Notes: generated by a model not told the origin, from the letters alone. A stretch of 64,000 nucleotides of DNA from an uncultured Pelagibacteraceae bacterium (GCA_902552345.1 CACDGO010000001.1:206348-270347), one strand, 5' to 3'; counted from the stretch's first letter, positions 10,204 through 21,476 are shown. Made by a program: numbers and translations.

Positions 10204-11146
10204 ACTCAGAAAGATATTTTTCTGCTTCAAGTGCTGACATACAACCCATTCCAGCAGCGGTAACAGCTTGTCTAAAAATTTTATCCTTTACATCTCCTGC
10301 AGCAAAAACTCCTGGAATATTCGTTTCAGTAGAGTCAGGTTTTGTAATTAAATAACCCTCTTTGTCCATTTTAAGTTGATCTTTAAATAAAGAGGTTGCT
10401 GGATCATGACCAATAGCAATAAATAAACCATCAACTTTAAGTTCTTTAACTTTATTATCTTTTACATTTTTAACTTTTAATGCATTAACAGTTTTCGGCT
10501 CTTTAGTGCCAATAACATCTTCAACCACTGAGTCCCAAATAATTTCTATTTTCTTATTAGATTTCAATTTTGCTTGGAGCATTTTTTCTGCCCTAAGTTT
10601 GTTTCTCCTATGTATCAAATAAACCTTTGAAGCAAATTTAGTGAGGAACATTGCTTCCTCAACAGCGGCATTTCCTCCACCAACTACGGCTACTTCTTTC
10701 TCTTTAAAGAAAAATCCGTCACAAGTAGCGCATGCCGAAACTCCAAATCCTCTAAACTCTTGTTCAGATTTTAGATTTAACCATCTTGCTTGCGCTCCTG
10801 TTGAAATAATAAAACTATCTGCAGTATAAACCTGTCCACTATCACCTGTTGCTGAAAAAGGTTTTTTTGTTAAGTCAACTTTATTTATATGATCCTGTAT
10901 CATCTCTGTGCCAACAGCTTCTGCTTGACCTTTCATTTCATCCATAAGCCATGGGCCCTGAATCACTTTTGAGTAACCAGGGTAATTTTCGACATCAGTT
11001 GTAGTAGTTAATTGTCCTCCAGGTTGAGAACCATGAACTAGTATTGGTTTAAGCATAGCTCTAGCCGCATAAATAGCTGCTGTATAGCCAGCTGGACCAG
11101 ATCCAAGAATTAACACTTTTGTATGTTTTGTTGATTTATTATCCAT
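10196..11146 (-). CDS. trxB: Thioredoxin-disulfide reductase
   Basis: FAD flavoenzyme that reduces thioredoxin with NADPH. 316 residues from the ATG at 11146; the open frame extends 14 codons further, but that part is hydrophobic, overlaps the divergent gene start and is not conserved. FAD motif GSGPAGYTAA is at about 15-24, the redox pair is Cys139-Ala-Thr-Cys142, NADPH motif VVGGGNAAVEEA follows, and GVFAAGDVKDK with RQAVTAAGMGC is at the C-terminus. It is divergent from the ELM1-like gene with only 23 bp between the two ATGs, so the promoters must overlap. Confidence 0.96.
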   Translation of the reverse strand: MDNKSTKHTKVLILGSGPAGYTAAIYAARAMLKPILVHGSQPGGQLTTTTDVENYPGYSKVIQGPWLMDEMKGQAEAVGTEMIQDHINKVDLTKKPFSATGDSGQVYTADSFIISTGAQARWLNLKSEQEFRGFGVSACATCDGFFFKEKEVAVVGGGNAAVEEAMFLTKFASKVYLIHRRNKLRAEKMLQAKLKSNKKIEIIWDSVVEDVIGTKEPKTVNALKVKNVKDNKVKELKVDGLFIAIGHDPATSLFKDQLKMDKEGYLITKPDSTETNIPGVFAAGDVKDKIFRQAVTAAGMGCMSALEAEKYLSESN

Positions 11147-11169
11147 TATGTAAAGGTATATAATAACTA
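11147..11169. promoter_or_regulatory. 23-bp divergent promoter region, trxB / ELM1-like gene
   Basis: The whole space between the two start codons is 23 bp. It contains TATATAAT (11157-11164). On the plus strand TATAAT (11159-11164) places a start at about 11171, at the ELM1-like ATG. On the minus strand the same bases read ATTATATA, giving a -10 for trxB with a leader of only a few bases. The -35 regions would lie inside the opposing coding sequences. Confidence 0.45.
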
Positions 11170-12123
11170 ATGTTAGAATTAAAAGCACTTCTTTTAACGC
11201 AAGGTATGCACGGTATGGTTAGTCAAGTAGAGGGATTAGCTAAAGCTTTGGGCTTAAGTTATAAACACCAAAAAATTGAATTAAAATCTTTTTGGAATTT
11301 TATTCCTCCAAAAATCAGCCCAATATCGGAAAACTTGGTAAAAAATAAATTCGTATGTGATTGTAAAGTTATTATATCCTGTGGAAGAAAAAGTGTAATT
11401 CCATCAATAGCTCTAAAAAAAAGGTTAGGAAATCAAATTTTCAATATTCACATACAAGACCCCAAAGTTTCTTTTGAAAACTTCGATCTCATAGTAAGCC
11501 CAGAGCATGATAATTTAAAAGGAGAAAATATAATCAATACCACAGGAGCAATTCATTATCTAAATAAAAAAGAAATTAATGAGAATTCAAAATATCTTGG
11601 AATCGAGAAAGATAAGAGAAGACAGCTAGTAGCATTTATAATAGGGGGGCCAAATAAGTATTTTAGTTATTCAGAAAAAAAAATTTTTGCACTTTTTAAC
11701 AAAGTAAAAACTTTATTCACTCCGGATAAATTTAAAATTATTGTCATTCCTTCTTACAGAACCCCTGAAAATATTTTGAAAATAGCTTTTAATACATTTA
11801 GCATAAATCATCATGTGGTAAAAACTATTGATAAAAAAGCTTATCTTTCTGCTCTAGCAATTTCAAATTATATAGTTGTAACATGCGACTCCACGTCAAT
11901 GATTTCAGAAGCTGCTATGACCGGAAAACCTGTTTATATTGCTATGATGAAGTCATTTAAGCCAATCGGAAGATTTAAAAAATTTTATTCACAATTGAGA
12001 GATTTAGGTATAACAAGGGAATTAGAAGAGAGAGTTGAAAGTTGGAGCTATAATAGTTTAAACGAAGTAAATAGAATTGCTCCAATTGTAAAAACTAAGA
12101 TGAAAAAAAATGGAATTATTTAA
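11170..12123 (+). CDS. ELM1-like protein (mitochondrial fission ELM1 / DUF1022 family)
   Basis: 317-residue soluble protein resembling the bacterial members of the family named after plant ELM1. Characteristic parts are LLTQGMHGMVSQVEGLAKALGL at the start, IISCGRKSVIPSIALKK, the HIQDPKVSFENFDLIVSPEHD stretch, FIIGGPNKYFSYSE, and a C-terminal VTCDSTSMISEAAMTGKPVYI. The GT-B-like pattern suggests a nucleotide-sugar-related enzyme, but no biochemical function is established that I can name. It overlaps the downstream oxygenase by 14 bases, so the two are co-translated. Plant ELM1 is a fission factor, and that role should not be transferred to this gene. Confidence 0.78.
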   Translation: MLELKALLLTQGMHGMVSQVEGLAKALGLSYKHQKIELKSFWNFIPPKISPISENLVKNKFVCDCKVIISCGRKSVIPSIALKKRLGNQIFNIHIQDPKVSFENFDLIVSPEHDNLKGENIINTTGAIHYLNKKEINENSKYLGIEKDKRRQLVAFIIGGPNKYFSYSEKKIFALFNKVKTLFTPDKFKIIVIPSYRTPENILKIAFNTFSINHHVVKTIDKKAYLSALAISNYIVVTCDSTSMISEAAMTGKPVYIAMMKSFKPIGRFKKFYSQLRDLGITRELEERVESWSYNSLNEVNRIAPIVKTKMKKNGII

Positions 12124-12775
12124 ATCATTAGAGAAAAGAACTAGATTATTTAACGATCCTTTCAAACATTTTGAAATTAATCAGCCACTCACACAAAACG
12201 CAATTGATGAGATCAGCAGCGCAGAAATAGCTGATCCTAGAAAACAAAATTTGAATTATGATGGCACAAGAGCTCTGGATGGAGGCGAAGGAGTCTTTCG
12301 AGCTGGAATTAAAGATGGTGGAAAAGCAAAAAAAATAAGATGTTATGTTACTAAAGAAAACTCAAACTCATTTCCGAATTTAACAAAATTTATTGAAGAA
12401 TTAAGATCACCTGAAGTTTATAGAAAGATAGGATCACTAATAGGAAAAGATTTGAGTAATTCTTATGTAAGACTTGAGGTGATTTGTGACCGAGAAGGTT
12501 TTTGGTTAAAACCCCACTGCGATATTGAAGAAAAATTAATGTCTTCAATAGTATTTGTCAATTTACATAACGAGTCAGAAAATCTAGGAACTGATTTTTA
12601 TGACGCAAAATTAAATAAAGTTAAAACAGTTCCTTATAAACATAATTATGGATATTTTTTTACTAGTGGGCCTAACACTTGGCACGGAATGGAAAAAAAA
12701 GTAATTAAAAAAGAAAGAAGATGTATCCAGATCAATTATGTTACTTTTGAAACAGATTGGAAAGTCAAAAGTTAG
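12110..12775 (+). CDS. Putative 2-oxoglutarate/Fe(II)-dependent oxygenase
   Basis: 221-residue protein with a plausible iron facial triad and co-substrate arginine: HxD at His136 and Asp138 ([10 protein letters not shown]), distal His192 (NTWHGMEKK) and Arg203 or 204 about 11 residues later (ERRCIQINY). This spacing fits the prolyl-4-hydroxylase-like double-stranded beta-helix. The N-terminal 90 residues show no recognisable domain. It overlaps the ELM1-like gene, hinting that both act on one substrate or process. The 3' end meets carB tail to tail with a 4-base overlap. Substrate is unknown and the assignment rests on the motif pattern. Confidence 0.65.
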   Translation: MELFKSLEKRTRLFNDPFKHFEINQPLTQNAIDEISSAEIADPRKQNLNYDGTRALDGGEGVFRAGIKDGGKAKKIRCYVTKENSNSFPNLTKFIEELRSPEVYRKIGSLIGKDLSNSYVRLEVICDREGFWLKPHCDIEEKLMSSIVFVNLHNESENLGTDFYDAKLNKVKTVPYKHNYGYFFTSGPNTWHGMEKKVIKKERRCIQINYVTFETDWKVKS

Positions 12776-15700
12776 ATATCTTGCAGAGAGGTAATATTTA
12801 TATCTCTTAGTTTGAGAGATTTTATACCTTCCAAACAAACTTTTGCCGTGGACAAATTGGTACAGTAAGGAACCTTATTAGCTAAAGTAGCTCTTCTTAA
12901 CGCAACAGCATCGTTCAACTGAGCTTCACTGTTTCCGCCTCCGGTATTTATTACCAATGCTATTTTTTTAGCATTTAAAACATCTACAATATGAGGGGAA
13001 CCCTGATTTACTTTGTTTATTTTTTTACATTTTATCCCATGTTGGTTGATATAATTAGCAGTGCCTCCAGTTCCACAAAGTTTAAAATTTAACTTAATTA
13101 ACTGTTTTGCTAATTTTACTCCTTCTTCTTTATGACTATTTTTCAAAGAGATAAAAGCTAAACCTTTTTTAGGAAGGGAGTTTGAGGCTGCAATTTGACT
13201 TTTAGCAAAAGCCATACCAAAATTTTTATCAAAACCCATGACTTCACCTGTTGATTTCATTTCTGGTCCAAGTAAAAGATCACTGTTTGGAAATTTGTTA
13301 AATGGAAAAACCGCCTCTTTTACTGCAAACATATTTTTTGTTTTACTTTTTAAATTGAACTTTGATAATTTTTCCCCTGCCATTACTCTTGAGGCTATCT
13401 TAGCAAGAGGTAAATTTTTTGCTTTTGAGACAAATGGGACAGTCCTGCTAGCTCTTGGATTAACCTCTATTACATAAATCTTATCTTTTTTTATTGCATA
13501 TTGAACATTCATGAAACCTTTAACTTTAAGAGCCAATGCCAATTTTTTTGTTTGATTTTCAATTTCTTTAATCAAAAAAGGTTTTATTGACACCGGAGGC
13601 AGACTACATGCAGAGTCACCTGAGTGTATTCCAGCCTCCTCAATATGTTGCATAATACCAGCTACAAAAACATTTTTACCATCTGATATTGCATCAACAT
13701 CAACCTCCATTGCATTATCAATAAATTTATCAATTAAGATTGGATTTTTTTCAGAAACTTTAAATGCCACTTTTACAAAGTCTTTAAGTTGACTTTTTTC
13801 ATAAACAATCTCCATTGCTCTTCCACCTAATACATAAGACGGCCTTACCATTAAAGGTAAACCAATTTTATCTGCAATTTTTATTGCTTGAGAAAAAGTT
13901 CTAGCTATACCGCTTTCAGCCTGATTTAAGTTTAGTTTATTTAAAAGTTCTCTAAATCTATCTCTATCTTCAGCAAGATCAATCGATGAATATTGAGTTC
14001 CCAAAATCGGAAGGTAATTTTCATTTAAAAATTTTGCAAGTTTAATTGGAGTTTGTCCCCCAAATTGAGTAATGACACCTTTTACATTACCTTTCGATTT
14101 CTCTTTTTTAATAATATTAAAGACATATTCCTCTATTAAAGGTTCAAAATATAATCTATCACTTGTATCGTAATCTGTTGATACGGTTTCTGGATTACAA
14201 TTAACCATGATTGTTTCATATTTTGCCTCCTTAAGAGCAAAACTAGCTTGGCAACAACAATAATCGAACTCAATTCCTTGACCAATTCTATTAGGTCCTC
14301 CTCCAAGTATTATAATTTTATTTTTATTCGTAGGGTTAGCTTCACATTCTGAATTAGAGGAGAAATTTCTTTGATAAGTAGAATACATATAGGGAGTGAA
14401 AGATTTAAATTCTGCAGCACAAGTATCAACTTTTTTATAAACCGGTAAAACTTTTAAAGCAGTTCTCTTCTTTCTAATTACTGCCTCTGAAATATTAGTA
14501 AGTTCAGATAATTTTTTGTCAGAAAATCCTATAGACTTGATATAATTAAACTCGTTGAAATTTTGAGGAAGACCTTTTTTCTTTAATTTTATTTCATTGT
14601 CTATTATTTCTTTTATTTGATTTAAAAACCAAGGATCAATTTTTGATAGTTTATTTATTTCCTTTAAATTTATATTTTTTCTTATAGCCTCACCAACTAG
14701 CAAAATCTTATTTGGTATATTTTCTTTAAGTTTTTTTCTAATTTGTTTCGTATTTAAATTAAATATTTGGTCTAATCCTGAGAAACCTGTCTCTAAAGAA
14801 ACTAAAGCTTTTTGAAGAGATTCTTTAAAATTTCTTCCAATTGCCATTGCCTCTCCCACTGATTTCATCGATGTACCCAAAACCGGAGCTGATGAAGAGA
14901 ATTTTTCAAAAGTAAATCTTGGAATTTTCGTAACTACATAGTCTATTGTAGGCTCAAAAGATGCAGGTGTTACTTTTGTAATCTCATTTTTTAATTCATC
15001 TAGAGAGTATCCTACAGCTAACTTAGCTGCTACTTTTGCTATTGGAAACCCTGTAGCTTTAGAAGCTAGCGCTGATGATCTTGAAACCCTAGGGTTCATT
15101 TCGATAATTACCATTCTTCCATTTTTTGGATTTATTGCGAATTGAACGTTTGATCCTCCAGTTTCTACACCAATTTTTCTTAAGCAAGCTATAGAGGCAT
15201 TCCTCATTACTTGATACTCTTTATCAGTTAAAGTAAGTGCTGGGGCGATAGTAACCGAGTCCCCCGTATGAATACCCATGGGATCTAAATTTTCTATTGA
15301 ACAAATGATAATACAATTGTCATTTTTATCTCTAACAACCTCCATTTCAAATTCTTTCCATCCTTCTAAACACTCTTCTACCAAAACTTGATTAACCGGT
15401 GACTCATGAAGACCGTTTTTTATAATCTTGTAAAAATCTTTTTTACTTTTAGCAATTCCACCTCCTAAACCACCTAGAGTGAAAGCTGGTCTTATAATGG
15501 CTGGTAATCCGATTTGTTTTAATACTTTGGAAGACTGGTTGAAGTTACTCACTACTTTTGATTTGGGAAGATCTAACCCAATATCTAACATATTTTTTCT
15601 AAATTTTTTTCTATCTTCTGCATTGGATATTGCTTTTGAATTAGCACCTATGAGTTCAATTTTATATTTTTTAAGAATTCCTTTTTTCTCAGCTTCCATT

Positions 15701-15996
15701 GCTAAATTTAAAGCAGTTTGACCACCCATGGTTGGCAAAATTGCATCAGGTTTTTCTTTGATAAGAATTTTTTCAAGAACTTCTAGTGTGATAGGTTCAA
15801 TATAAGTTTTATCAGCAACGTTTGGATCGGTCATAATTGTTGCTGGGTTTGAATTTATAAGAATTACTTTAAACCCCTCATCTTTCAAAGCTTTGCAAGC
15901 TTGAGTACCCGAATAGTCAAATTCACAAGCTTGTCCAATAATTATTGGACCAGCACCAACAACTAAAATCTTTTTAATATCTTTTCTTTTTGGCAT
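12772..15996 (-). CDS. carB: Carbamoyl-phosphate synthase large subunit
   Basis: Synthesises carbamoyl phosphate from bicarbonate, two ATP and ammonia delivered by CarA, feeding pyrimidines and arginine. 1074 residues, full length. The two halves repeat the ATP-grasp synthetase: [19 protein letters not shown] and [12 protein letters not shown] in the first, [19 protein letters not shown] and [14 protein letters not shown] in the second. The C-terminal MGS-like regulatory domain follows ([17 protein letters not shown], then [10 protein letters not shown]). It overlaps the carA end by 23 bases. No defect is seen. Confidence 0.98.
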   Translation of the reverse strand: MPKRKDIKKILVVGAGPIIIGQACEFDYSGTQACKALKDEGFKVILINSNPATIMTDPNVADKTYIEPITLEVLEKILIKEKPDAILPTMGGQTALNLAMEAEKKGILKKYKIELIGANSKAISNAEDRKKFRKNMLDIGLDLPKSKVVSNFNQSSKVLKQIGLPAIIRPAFTLGGLGGGIAKSKKDFYKIIKNGLHESPVNQVLVEECLEGWKEFEMEVVRDKNDNCIIICSIENLDPMGIHTGDSVTIAPALTLTDKEYQVMRNASIACLRKIGVETGGSNVQFAINPKNGRMVIIEMNPRVSRSSALASKATGFPIAKVAAKLAVGYSLDELKNEITKVTPASFEPTIDYVVTKIPRFTFEKFSSSAPVLGTSMKSVGEAMAIGRNFKESLQKALVSLETGFSGLDQIFNLNTKQIRKKLKENIPNKILLVGEAIRKNINLKEINKLSKIDPWFLNQIKEIIDNEIKLKKKGLPQNFNEFNYIKSIGFSDKKLSELTNISEAVIRKKRTALKVLPVYKKVDTCAAEFKSFTPYMYSTYQRNFSSNSECEANPTNKNKIIILGGGPNRIGQGIEFDYCCCQASFALKEAKYETIMVNCNPETVSTDYDTSDRLYFEPLIEEYVFNIIKKEKSKGNVKGVITQFGGQTPIKLAKFLNENYLPILGTQYSSIDLAEDRDRFRELLNKLNLNQAESGIARTFSQAIKIADKIGLPLMVRPSYVLGGRAMEIVYEKSQLKDFVKVAFKVSEKNPILIDKFIDNAMEVDVDAISDGKNVFVAGIMQHIEEAGIHSGDSACSLPPVSIKPFLIKEIENQTKKLALALKVKGFMNVQYAIKKDKIYVIEVNPRASRTVPFVSKAKNLPLAKIASRVMAGEKLSKFNLKSKTKNMFAVKEAVFPFNKFPNSDLLLGPEMKSTGEVMGFDKNFGMAFAKSQIAASNSLPKKGLAFISLKNSHKEEGVKLAKQLIKLNFKLCGTGGTANYINQHGIKCKKINKVNQGSPHIVDVLNAKKIALVINTGGGNSEAQLNDAVALRRATLANKVPYCTNLSTAKVCLEGIKSLKLRDINITSLQDI

Positions 15997-17182
15997 TTTT
16001 TTTCATACTCTTCACAAATTTATCAAATAAATAAACACTATCTTGAGGACCAGGGTTGGACTCTGGATGATACTGAACTGAGAAGACAGGTCTATTTTTT
16101 AACTCGATACCCTCAATACTGTTGTCAAATAAAGACTGATGAGTGATTCTTATATTTTTAGGCAAACCTTTTTTCACTACTTCAAACCCATGATTTTGAC
16201 TTGTGATCTCAACATTTCCTTCAATTAAATTTTTAACAGGGTGGTTGGCGCCTCTATGACCTAATTTCATTTTTTCTGTCTTAGCACCAAGTGCTAAAGC
16301 TAACATTTGATGGCCTAAACAGATCCCAAATAACGGTAATTTTTTTTTGATTAACTCTTGAATTATCGGGATAGCATATTTCCCAGTCGCAGCAGGATCC
16401 CCAGGCCCATTTGATAGAAATATCCCGTCAGGGTTCAGTTTAAGAATTTCTTTTGAACTTGTCTTGCATGGCACGATTGTAACTTTACAATTAAAATTTG
16501 AAAAGTATCTTAAAATATTCTTCTTGATACCATAGTCTACGGCAATTACATGAAATATCTTTTTTTTGTTTTTTATATATCCATTTTCCTTTTTCCAGGT
16601 TTTATAACCTTGCCATAAATATTTCTTCTTGGTGGTAACTTGTTTAGCTAAATCTAAGTTTTTAAGACCGCTCCATTTATTAGTTATCTTAATGAGTTTT
16701 TTTATATTTAATTTATTTTTGTTGTAAAAAGATATTGTTCCTTTGGGAGCACCTTTATCTCTTATGAAATTCGTTAAATTTCTTGTATCAATACCTGTTA
16801 TTCCTACTATCTTATTTTTTTTTAACCATTGATCCAAATGTTTTAAAGATCTGTAATTTGATGGACTAGTTATTTCAGTGTTTATTATTACTCCTTTAGT
16901 CCATATTTTGTTAGACTCAAGATCTTCTTTATTTGTTCCTACATTACCCACGTGAGGAAAGGTAAAGTTAATAATTTGATCTGCATAAGAAGGATCGGAA
17001 ATAATTTCCTGGTAACCAGTAATTGAAGTATTAAAACACACCTCACCAGTTGTGGTGCCTTTAAAACCTAAACCTATACCTTTAAAAAATTTTCCATTTT
17101 GAAGGACTAAAATAGCATTTGAATCGATCTCTTTAAGATTTTTTTTAGAGTTTATATTTAGACTAGACTTATTCAAATACAA
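15974..17182 (-). CDS. carA: Carbamoyl-phosphate synthase small subunit
   Basis: Glutamine amidotransferase subunit that passes ammonia to CarB. 402 residues. The N-terminal domain is unique to CarA ([38 protein letters not shown]). The C-terminal class I amidotransferase has the nucleophile Cys in [15 protein letters not shown] and the His-Glu pair in [10 protein letters not shown]. No in-frame ATG exists upstream of the conserved region; the first usable codon is TTG at 17182, giving a 23-residue leader before the conserved AILVLQNG. A 12-bp palindrome AACTCATGAGTT (17181-17192) overlaps this start. Divergent from yqeY. Confidence 0.96.
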   Translation of the reverse strand: MYLNKSSLNINSKKNLKEIDSNAILVLQNGKFFKGIGLGFKGTTTGEVCFNTSITGYQEIISDPSYADQIINFTFPHVGNVGTNKEDLESNKIWTKGVIINTEITSPSNYRSLKHLDQWLKKNKIVGITGIDTRNLTNFIRDKGAPKGTISFYNKNKLNIKKLIKITNKWSGLKNLDLAKQVTTKKKYLWQGYKTWKKENGYIKNKKKIFHVIAVDYGIKKNILRYFSNFNCKVTIVPCKTSSKEILKLNPDGIFLSNGPGDPAATGKYAIPIIQELIKKKLPLFGICLGHQMLALALGAKTEKMKLGHRGANHPVKNLIEGNVEITSQNHGFEVVKKGLPKNIRITHQSLFDNSIEGIELKNRPVFSVQYHPESNPGPQDSVYLFDKFVKSMKKNAKKKRY

Positions 17183-17304
17183 CTCATGAGTTAAAGTAAA
17201 AAACTTATAAACATGATTTTGCGCAACATATGAAATACTAATAAAATCGTCAAGAAAGTTCTTTTTATTTTAGACAAGAATTGTGATTAAAATAATTTTT
17301 AAAG

Positions 17305-17760
17305 ATGTCTTTAAAAAAGCAAATTGAAGAGAAACTTAATAAGGCACTTAAGTCGAAGGATAAGAACACCTATTCGACACTAAGGTTAGTTGTATCAGCT
17401 ATCAAAGATGCCGAGATAGCAAGTCGAACTAGAGGTCAAAAGGAATTGTCAGATGGTGAATTGACCGCTATTTTGAAAAAAATGATAAAACAGAGAAATG
17501 AGTCTTGTGAAGTGTATAAAAAAGCAGGACGTAAAGAACTTCTAGAAAACGAGACCAAAGAAATCGAGGTTATAAGCGCTTTTCTACCTAAACAACTTAG
17601 CGAAGCGGAAACTAAAAAAATATGTGAAGAAGCAATAAAATCATCTGGAGCATCTTCAATGAAAGATATGGGAAAAGTCATGGGAATTTTAAAATCAAAA
17701 CATGCAGACACTCTTGATTTTTCAAAAGTAAGCTCAATTATAAAAGATCTTTTAAATTAA
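17305..17760 (+). CDS. GatB/YqeY domain protein
   Basis: 151-residue YqeY-family protein, related to the tail domain of the GatB subunit of tRNA-dependent amidotransferase. Typical parts are the N-terminal LKKQIEEKLNKALKSKDKNTYSTLRLVVSAIKDAEI, the middle IKQRNESCEVYKKAGR and ETKEIEVISAFLPKQL, and the C-terminal MKDMGKVMGILKSKH. The exact role is unknown; tRNA-related binding is presumed from the GatB domain. yqeY directly before dnaG and rpoD is a common alphaproteobacterial order. Its stop codon abuts the dnaG ATG with no gap. Confidence 0.9.
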   Translation: MSLKKQIEEKLNKALKSKDKNTYSTLRLVVSAIKDAEIASRTRGQKELSDGELTAILKKMIKQRNESCEVYKKAGRKELLENETKEIEVISAFLPKQLSEAETKKICEEAIKSSGASSMKDMGKVMGILKSKHADTLDFSKVSSIIKDLLN

Positions 17761-19548
17761 ATGAAATATCCAAAAGAATATCTCGACGAAATAAAATTAA
17801 GACTTAAAGTATCCCAAGTTGTGGGAAAAACAGTTCAATTAAAAAAAAGGGGGAAGGAATTTATTGGACTTTCACCTTTTAAAAATGAAAAAAGTCCATC
17901 ATTCACTGTAAATGATGAAAAAGAATTTTATCATTGTTTCAGTAGCGGAGAACATGGAAATATTTTTGATTTTTTAATGAAAACAAAATCTATTGGATTC
18001 GGAGAGGCAGTTAGGTCATTGGCGGCTGAAGCAGGGATGCAGCCCTACAGATTTTCCAATTTTGATCAAAAGAAAGAACAAAGATTTCAGACCTACAAAA
18101 ATATTTTTATAGATTATTCTAACTATTTTCATCAACAATTATTTAATTCTGATAATAAAGAAGCAAAAGAATACCTTTCAAAAAGAAGTTTAGATAACAA
18201 TACTATTAAGGAGTTTAAATTAGGTTTTGTGCCCTGGAAAAATAACTTTTATGAAGAATTATTAAAAAAATATTCTGATGAAGAAATAAATTTGACGGGC
18301 CTGTATTATAAAAATGATAAAACCGGGAAATTTATAGACAGATTTAATTCAAGAATAATATTTCCCGTAAATAACATTACTGGTGACACAATAGCTTTTG
18401 GTGGAAGAACTATTCTAGAAGGCAAATTAGCAAAATATATTAATTCACCAGAAACAGAATTTTATAAAAAAGGCAATATGATTTTTAACTTAGATAAAGC
18501 AAAAGATACTAGATCTGAAACAGATGAAGTTTTAATCGTAGAAGGTTATATGGATGTTGTAAGCGTTTACTCATCAGGAGTTAAAAATGTGATTGCAAAT
18601 TCAGGAACTGCACTAACAGAAAGGCAGATAGGTTTAGTCTGGAAATTTTTTTCAAACCCAATTATTTGTTTAGACGGAGATGAAAGCGGACAAAAAGCTG
18701 CTTTAAGAATCGCAGAAAAATTATTCCCATATATCAATGAAAAAAATAAAATTTATTTTTCTACTATGCCCGATGGAACTGACCCGGATGACTTTATTAA
18801 ACAGAAAGGCAAAGATGGTTTAATAAATTTACTTAAAGAAAAAGAAATAATCCAATCTTTTATATGGAATTACCATCTAAATAAAATAAATCAGAGTGAT
18901 CCATATGAAATTTCAAAATTTGAAAAAGAAATCAAAACTTTGGCATATTCTATTCAAGATGAAACGCTAAAAAAATATGTTTTGGAAGATTTTCTAGAGA
19001 GAATAAACAGATTAACTCCATTTCAAACTTCTAGAAAAAGTTACAAATATCAATCATATAAAAAGAAAAAAGATTTCCAAATTCTTAAAGAGACAAAACT
19101 TTTACATCAAAAAAGAAAAGACTTATCTAAAATACAAATAATCGAATTTTCGATACTGTTTATTATTTTAAACTACTTAGACATAGCTTCTAAAAAATTA
19201 GAAGATTTATCTGAAATAGAATTTTTAGCAGATAAAAATGAAAGTCTAAAAAAAGAGATAACTTCTTATTTAATTGAAGGAAATGATAAAGAGGCTTTTG
19301 ATAAAAAAATAAATTTTGGATACGATAAAATAATTAATGAAATTAATGAAAGCTCAAATATTCAAATTATAATAAAAGATAAAAACGAGGAGGAGATTAC
19401 TTATCTACTTGATGAATTACTTATAGATCACAAAGAGCAAAGTAATTTACGAAAGATAGAATCTCTCGAGCAAAAATTAATTAACAACCTTGATGAAAAC
19501 TCATATTCTGAATTAATTAAGCTTAAAAGTCAGCTAAATAGGGATTAA
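17761..19548 (+). CDS. dnaG: DNA primase with eroded zinc-finger ligands
   Basis: Synthesises RNA primers at the replication fork, with the DnaB helicase. 595 residues. The N-terminal CHC2 fold is recognisable (FIGLSPFKNEKSPSFTV, YHCFSSGEHGN), but of the usual Cys-His-Cys-Cys ligands only Cys59 remains: positions 38, 41 and 62 are Ser, Lys and Ser. The TOPRIM catalytic core is intact (VEGYMDVVSVYSSG, ICLDGDESGQKA). The C-terminal helicase-binding region is divergent. It lies between yqeY and rpoD, as in the classic macromolecular-synthesis operon. Confidence 0.95.
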   Translation: MKYPKEYLDEIKLRLKVSQVVGKTVQLKKRGKEFIGLSPFKNEKSPSFTVNDEKEFYHCFSSGEHGNIFDFLMKTKSIGFGEAVRSLAAEAGMQPYRFSNFDQKKEQRFQTYKNIFIDYSNYFHQQLFNSDNKEAKEYLSKRSLDNNTIKEFKLGFVPWKNNFYEELLKKYSDEEINLTGLYYKNDKTGKFIDRFNSRIIFPVNNITGDTIAFGGRTILEGKLAKYINSPETEFYKKGNMIFNLDKAKDTRSETDEVLIVEGYMDVVSVYSSGVKNVIANSGTALTERQIGLVWKFFSNPIICLDGDESGQKAALRIAEKLFPYINEKNKIYFSTMPDGTDPDDFIKQKGKDGLINLLKEKEIIQSFIWNYHLNKINQSDPYEISKFEKEIKTLAYSIQDETLKKYVLEDFLERINRLTPFQTSRKSYKYQSYKKKKDFQILKETKLLHQKRKDLSKIQIIEFSILFIILNYLDIASKKLEDLSEIEFLADKNESLKKEITSYLIEGNDKEAFDKKINFGYDKIINEINESSNIQIIIKDKNEEEITYLLDELLIDHKEQSNLRKIESLEQKLINNLDENSYSELIKLKSQLNRD

Positions 19549-19601
19549 ATAAAGTATAGATTTTTTAAATTCAGATATTATATATATTCAACATTTCATT
19601 T

Positions 19602-21461
19602 ATGGCTGAAAAACTAATTACCAAATCTTTTGAAAGGCTTCTAGACAAAGGAAAGCATAGAGGTTTTATAACCTATGAAGAATTAGGCAAATCTCTAGGA
19701 AAAAGAAATGGTACAAACGAAAATTTAGAAAAAGCCTGTCTAATACTTGTAGATGAGAAAATTACTTTAGTAGAAAAAAAATCACAATACCAGTCGAACA
19801 AAAAGAAAGAAACAACTACCACATCTGAGGAAAAAACATCTGATAAAAGTGATGATCCGATTAGAATGTATTTAAGGGAAATGGGAGGCGTAGAGCTTCT
19901 TTCTCGAGAGGGAGAAATCGCAATCGCAAAAAGGATCGAGGCTGGCAAAGATGTAATGATAAACGCATTAACTCAAAGCCCAATTGTTGGAAAAAAAATA
20001 TTTGAGTGGAAGGAACAAATTGAAAACCAGTCATTATTAGTCAGAGATATAATCGATATAGACTCAACTTATGAAGATTTTGAGGCTCTCGGCGATGATG
20101 ATGATTTAAAAATAAACAAAAAAACAAAAACAACAAAAGAAAAAGAAGAAGAAAACAAGAAAGATGAAGAAACCAATTCATCAGAGGATGACGAATTTAA
20201 TGTTTCACTAGCCAAGATGGAGGAAGAAATAAAACCCAAAATTATAAAAATTTTGGACTCTTTGAATAAAAATTACTTAAAACTAAAAAAATATCAACTT
20301 GAAAAATTAGAGTGTATTTTAGCATCGAAAGAACTTTCTGTTTCTAAGAATAAAAATTTTAAAAAGATACAAGAAATCTTAGTAGATAATTTTAAAAATC
20401 TCCAACTTGCTCCTCATATAGTTGAGGAATTAGTTCAGTCACATTATAAAGAAAACAAAAAAATTGTTTCTTTAGAGGGAGTATTATTAAGATTAGCTAT
20501 AGATAACCGGATTTCGCGTGAGGAATTTTTAAAATATTATATAGGCAATGAGATCAATCCAAAATTTGAGTCATTTTTAAAAGAGAATCAAGCATGGAAA
20601 TCTTTTTTCAAAAAACATAAAAAAGATTTTTCAGAAATTAGAGATAGACTAGTAGAATTTAGTAAAAAAATTGGCCTATCTGTAGGTGAATTTAAAAGGT
20701 TAGTAAGCAGGATTCAAAAGGGTGAAAGAGAGTCAAGGATTGCAAAAAAAGAAATGGTAGAAGCAAACTTAAGATTAGTTATTTCGATAGCAAAAAAATA
20801 TACAAATCGTGGTCTACAATTTTTAGACTTAATCCAGGAAGGAAATATTGGATTAATGAAAGCAGTAGATAAATTCGAATACAGAAGAGGATACAAATTT
20901 TCTACATACGCAACATGGTGGATCAGGCAAGCTATAACTAGATCAATTGCAGATCAAGCAAGAACTATCAGAATTCCTGTTCATATGATTGAGACTATTA
21001 ACAAAATAGTAAGAACTCAAAGGCAAATTATGAGTGAGTTTGGGAGAGAGCCCACTCCAGAAGAATTAGCAAAAAAACTGGCTATGCCAATCGAAAAGGT
21101 TAGAAAAGTTTTAAAAATTGCAAAAGAACCAGTATCTCTTGAGACACCTGTTGGAGATGAGGAAGATAGTAGTTTAGGAGATTTTATAGAGGATAAGAAT
21201 GCACTTCAACCTCTAGATACAGCAATCCAATCTAATTTAAGTGAGTCAACTACTAAAATATTGGCATCACTTACACCCAGGGAGGAAAGAGTACTAAGGA
21301 TGCGTTTTGGAATTGGAATGAATACAGATCATACTTTAGAAGAGGTTGGTTTACAATTCTCAGTAACTAGAGAAAGAATAAGGCAAATTGAGGCTAAAGC
21401 TTTAAGAAAGCTCAAACATCCAAGCAGATCAAAACAGTTGAAAAGTTTTTTAGAAAAATAG
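19602..21461 (+). CDS. rpoD: RNA polymerase primary sigma factor
   Basis: Housekeeping sigma-70 factor directing RNA polymerase to -35/-10 promoters. 619 residues. Region 1.1 is N-terminal; region 1.2 begins at [13 protein letters not shown] long acidic, lysine-rich non-conserved segment follows (about residues 160-340). Region 2 has [31 protein letters not shown] and [19 protein letters not shown], which recognise the -10. Region 3 follows, then region 4 with [14 protein letters not shown] and [17 protein letters not shown], which recognise the -35. A 53-bp gap after dnaG with TATATT (19583-19588) could carry an additional promoter. Confidence 0.97.
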   Translation: MAEKLITKSFERLLDKGKHRGFITYEELGKSLGKRNGTNENLEKACLILVDEKITLVEKKSQYQSNKKKETTTTSEEKTSDKSDDPIRMYLREMGGVELLSREGEIAIAKRIEAGKDVMINALTQSPIVGKKIFEWKEQIENQSLLVRDIIDIDSTYEDFEALGDDDDLKINKKTKTTKEKEEENKKDEETNSSEDDEFNVSLAKMEEEIKPKIIKILDSLNKNYLKLKKYQLEKLECILASKELSVSKNKNFKKIQEILVDNFKNLQLAPHIVEELVQSHYKENKKIVSLEGVLLRLAIDNRISREEFLKYYIGNEINPKFESFLKENQAWKSFFKKHKKDFSEIRDRLVEFSKKIGLSVGEFKRLVSRIQKGERESRIAKKEMVEANLRLVISIAKKYTNRGLQFLDLIQEGNIGLMKAVDKFEYRRGYKFSTYATWWIRQAITRSIADQARTIRIPVHMIETINKIVRTQRQIMSEFGREPTPEELAKKLAMPIEKVRKVLKIAKEPVSLETPVGDEEDSSLGDFIEDKNALQPLDTAIQSNLSESTTKILASLTPREERVLRMRFGIGMNTDHTLEEVGLQFSVTRERIRQIEAKALRKLKHPSRSKQLKSFLEK

Positions 21462-21476
21462 GCTTTAAAAAACTAA

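Noticed and set aside
17181..17192. 12-bp palindrome AACTCATGAGTT at the carA start as a regulator site
   Set aside because: A single perfect dyad at a start codon in an AT-rich region is not enough; no second copy or promoter relation was found.
20100..20640. Acidic, lysine-rich stretch in rpoD as a possible insertion
   Set aside because: A variable non-conserved region between regions 1.2 and 2 is normal for primary sigma factors of this group.
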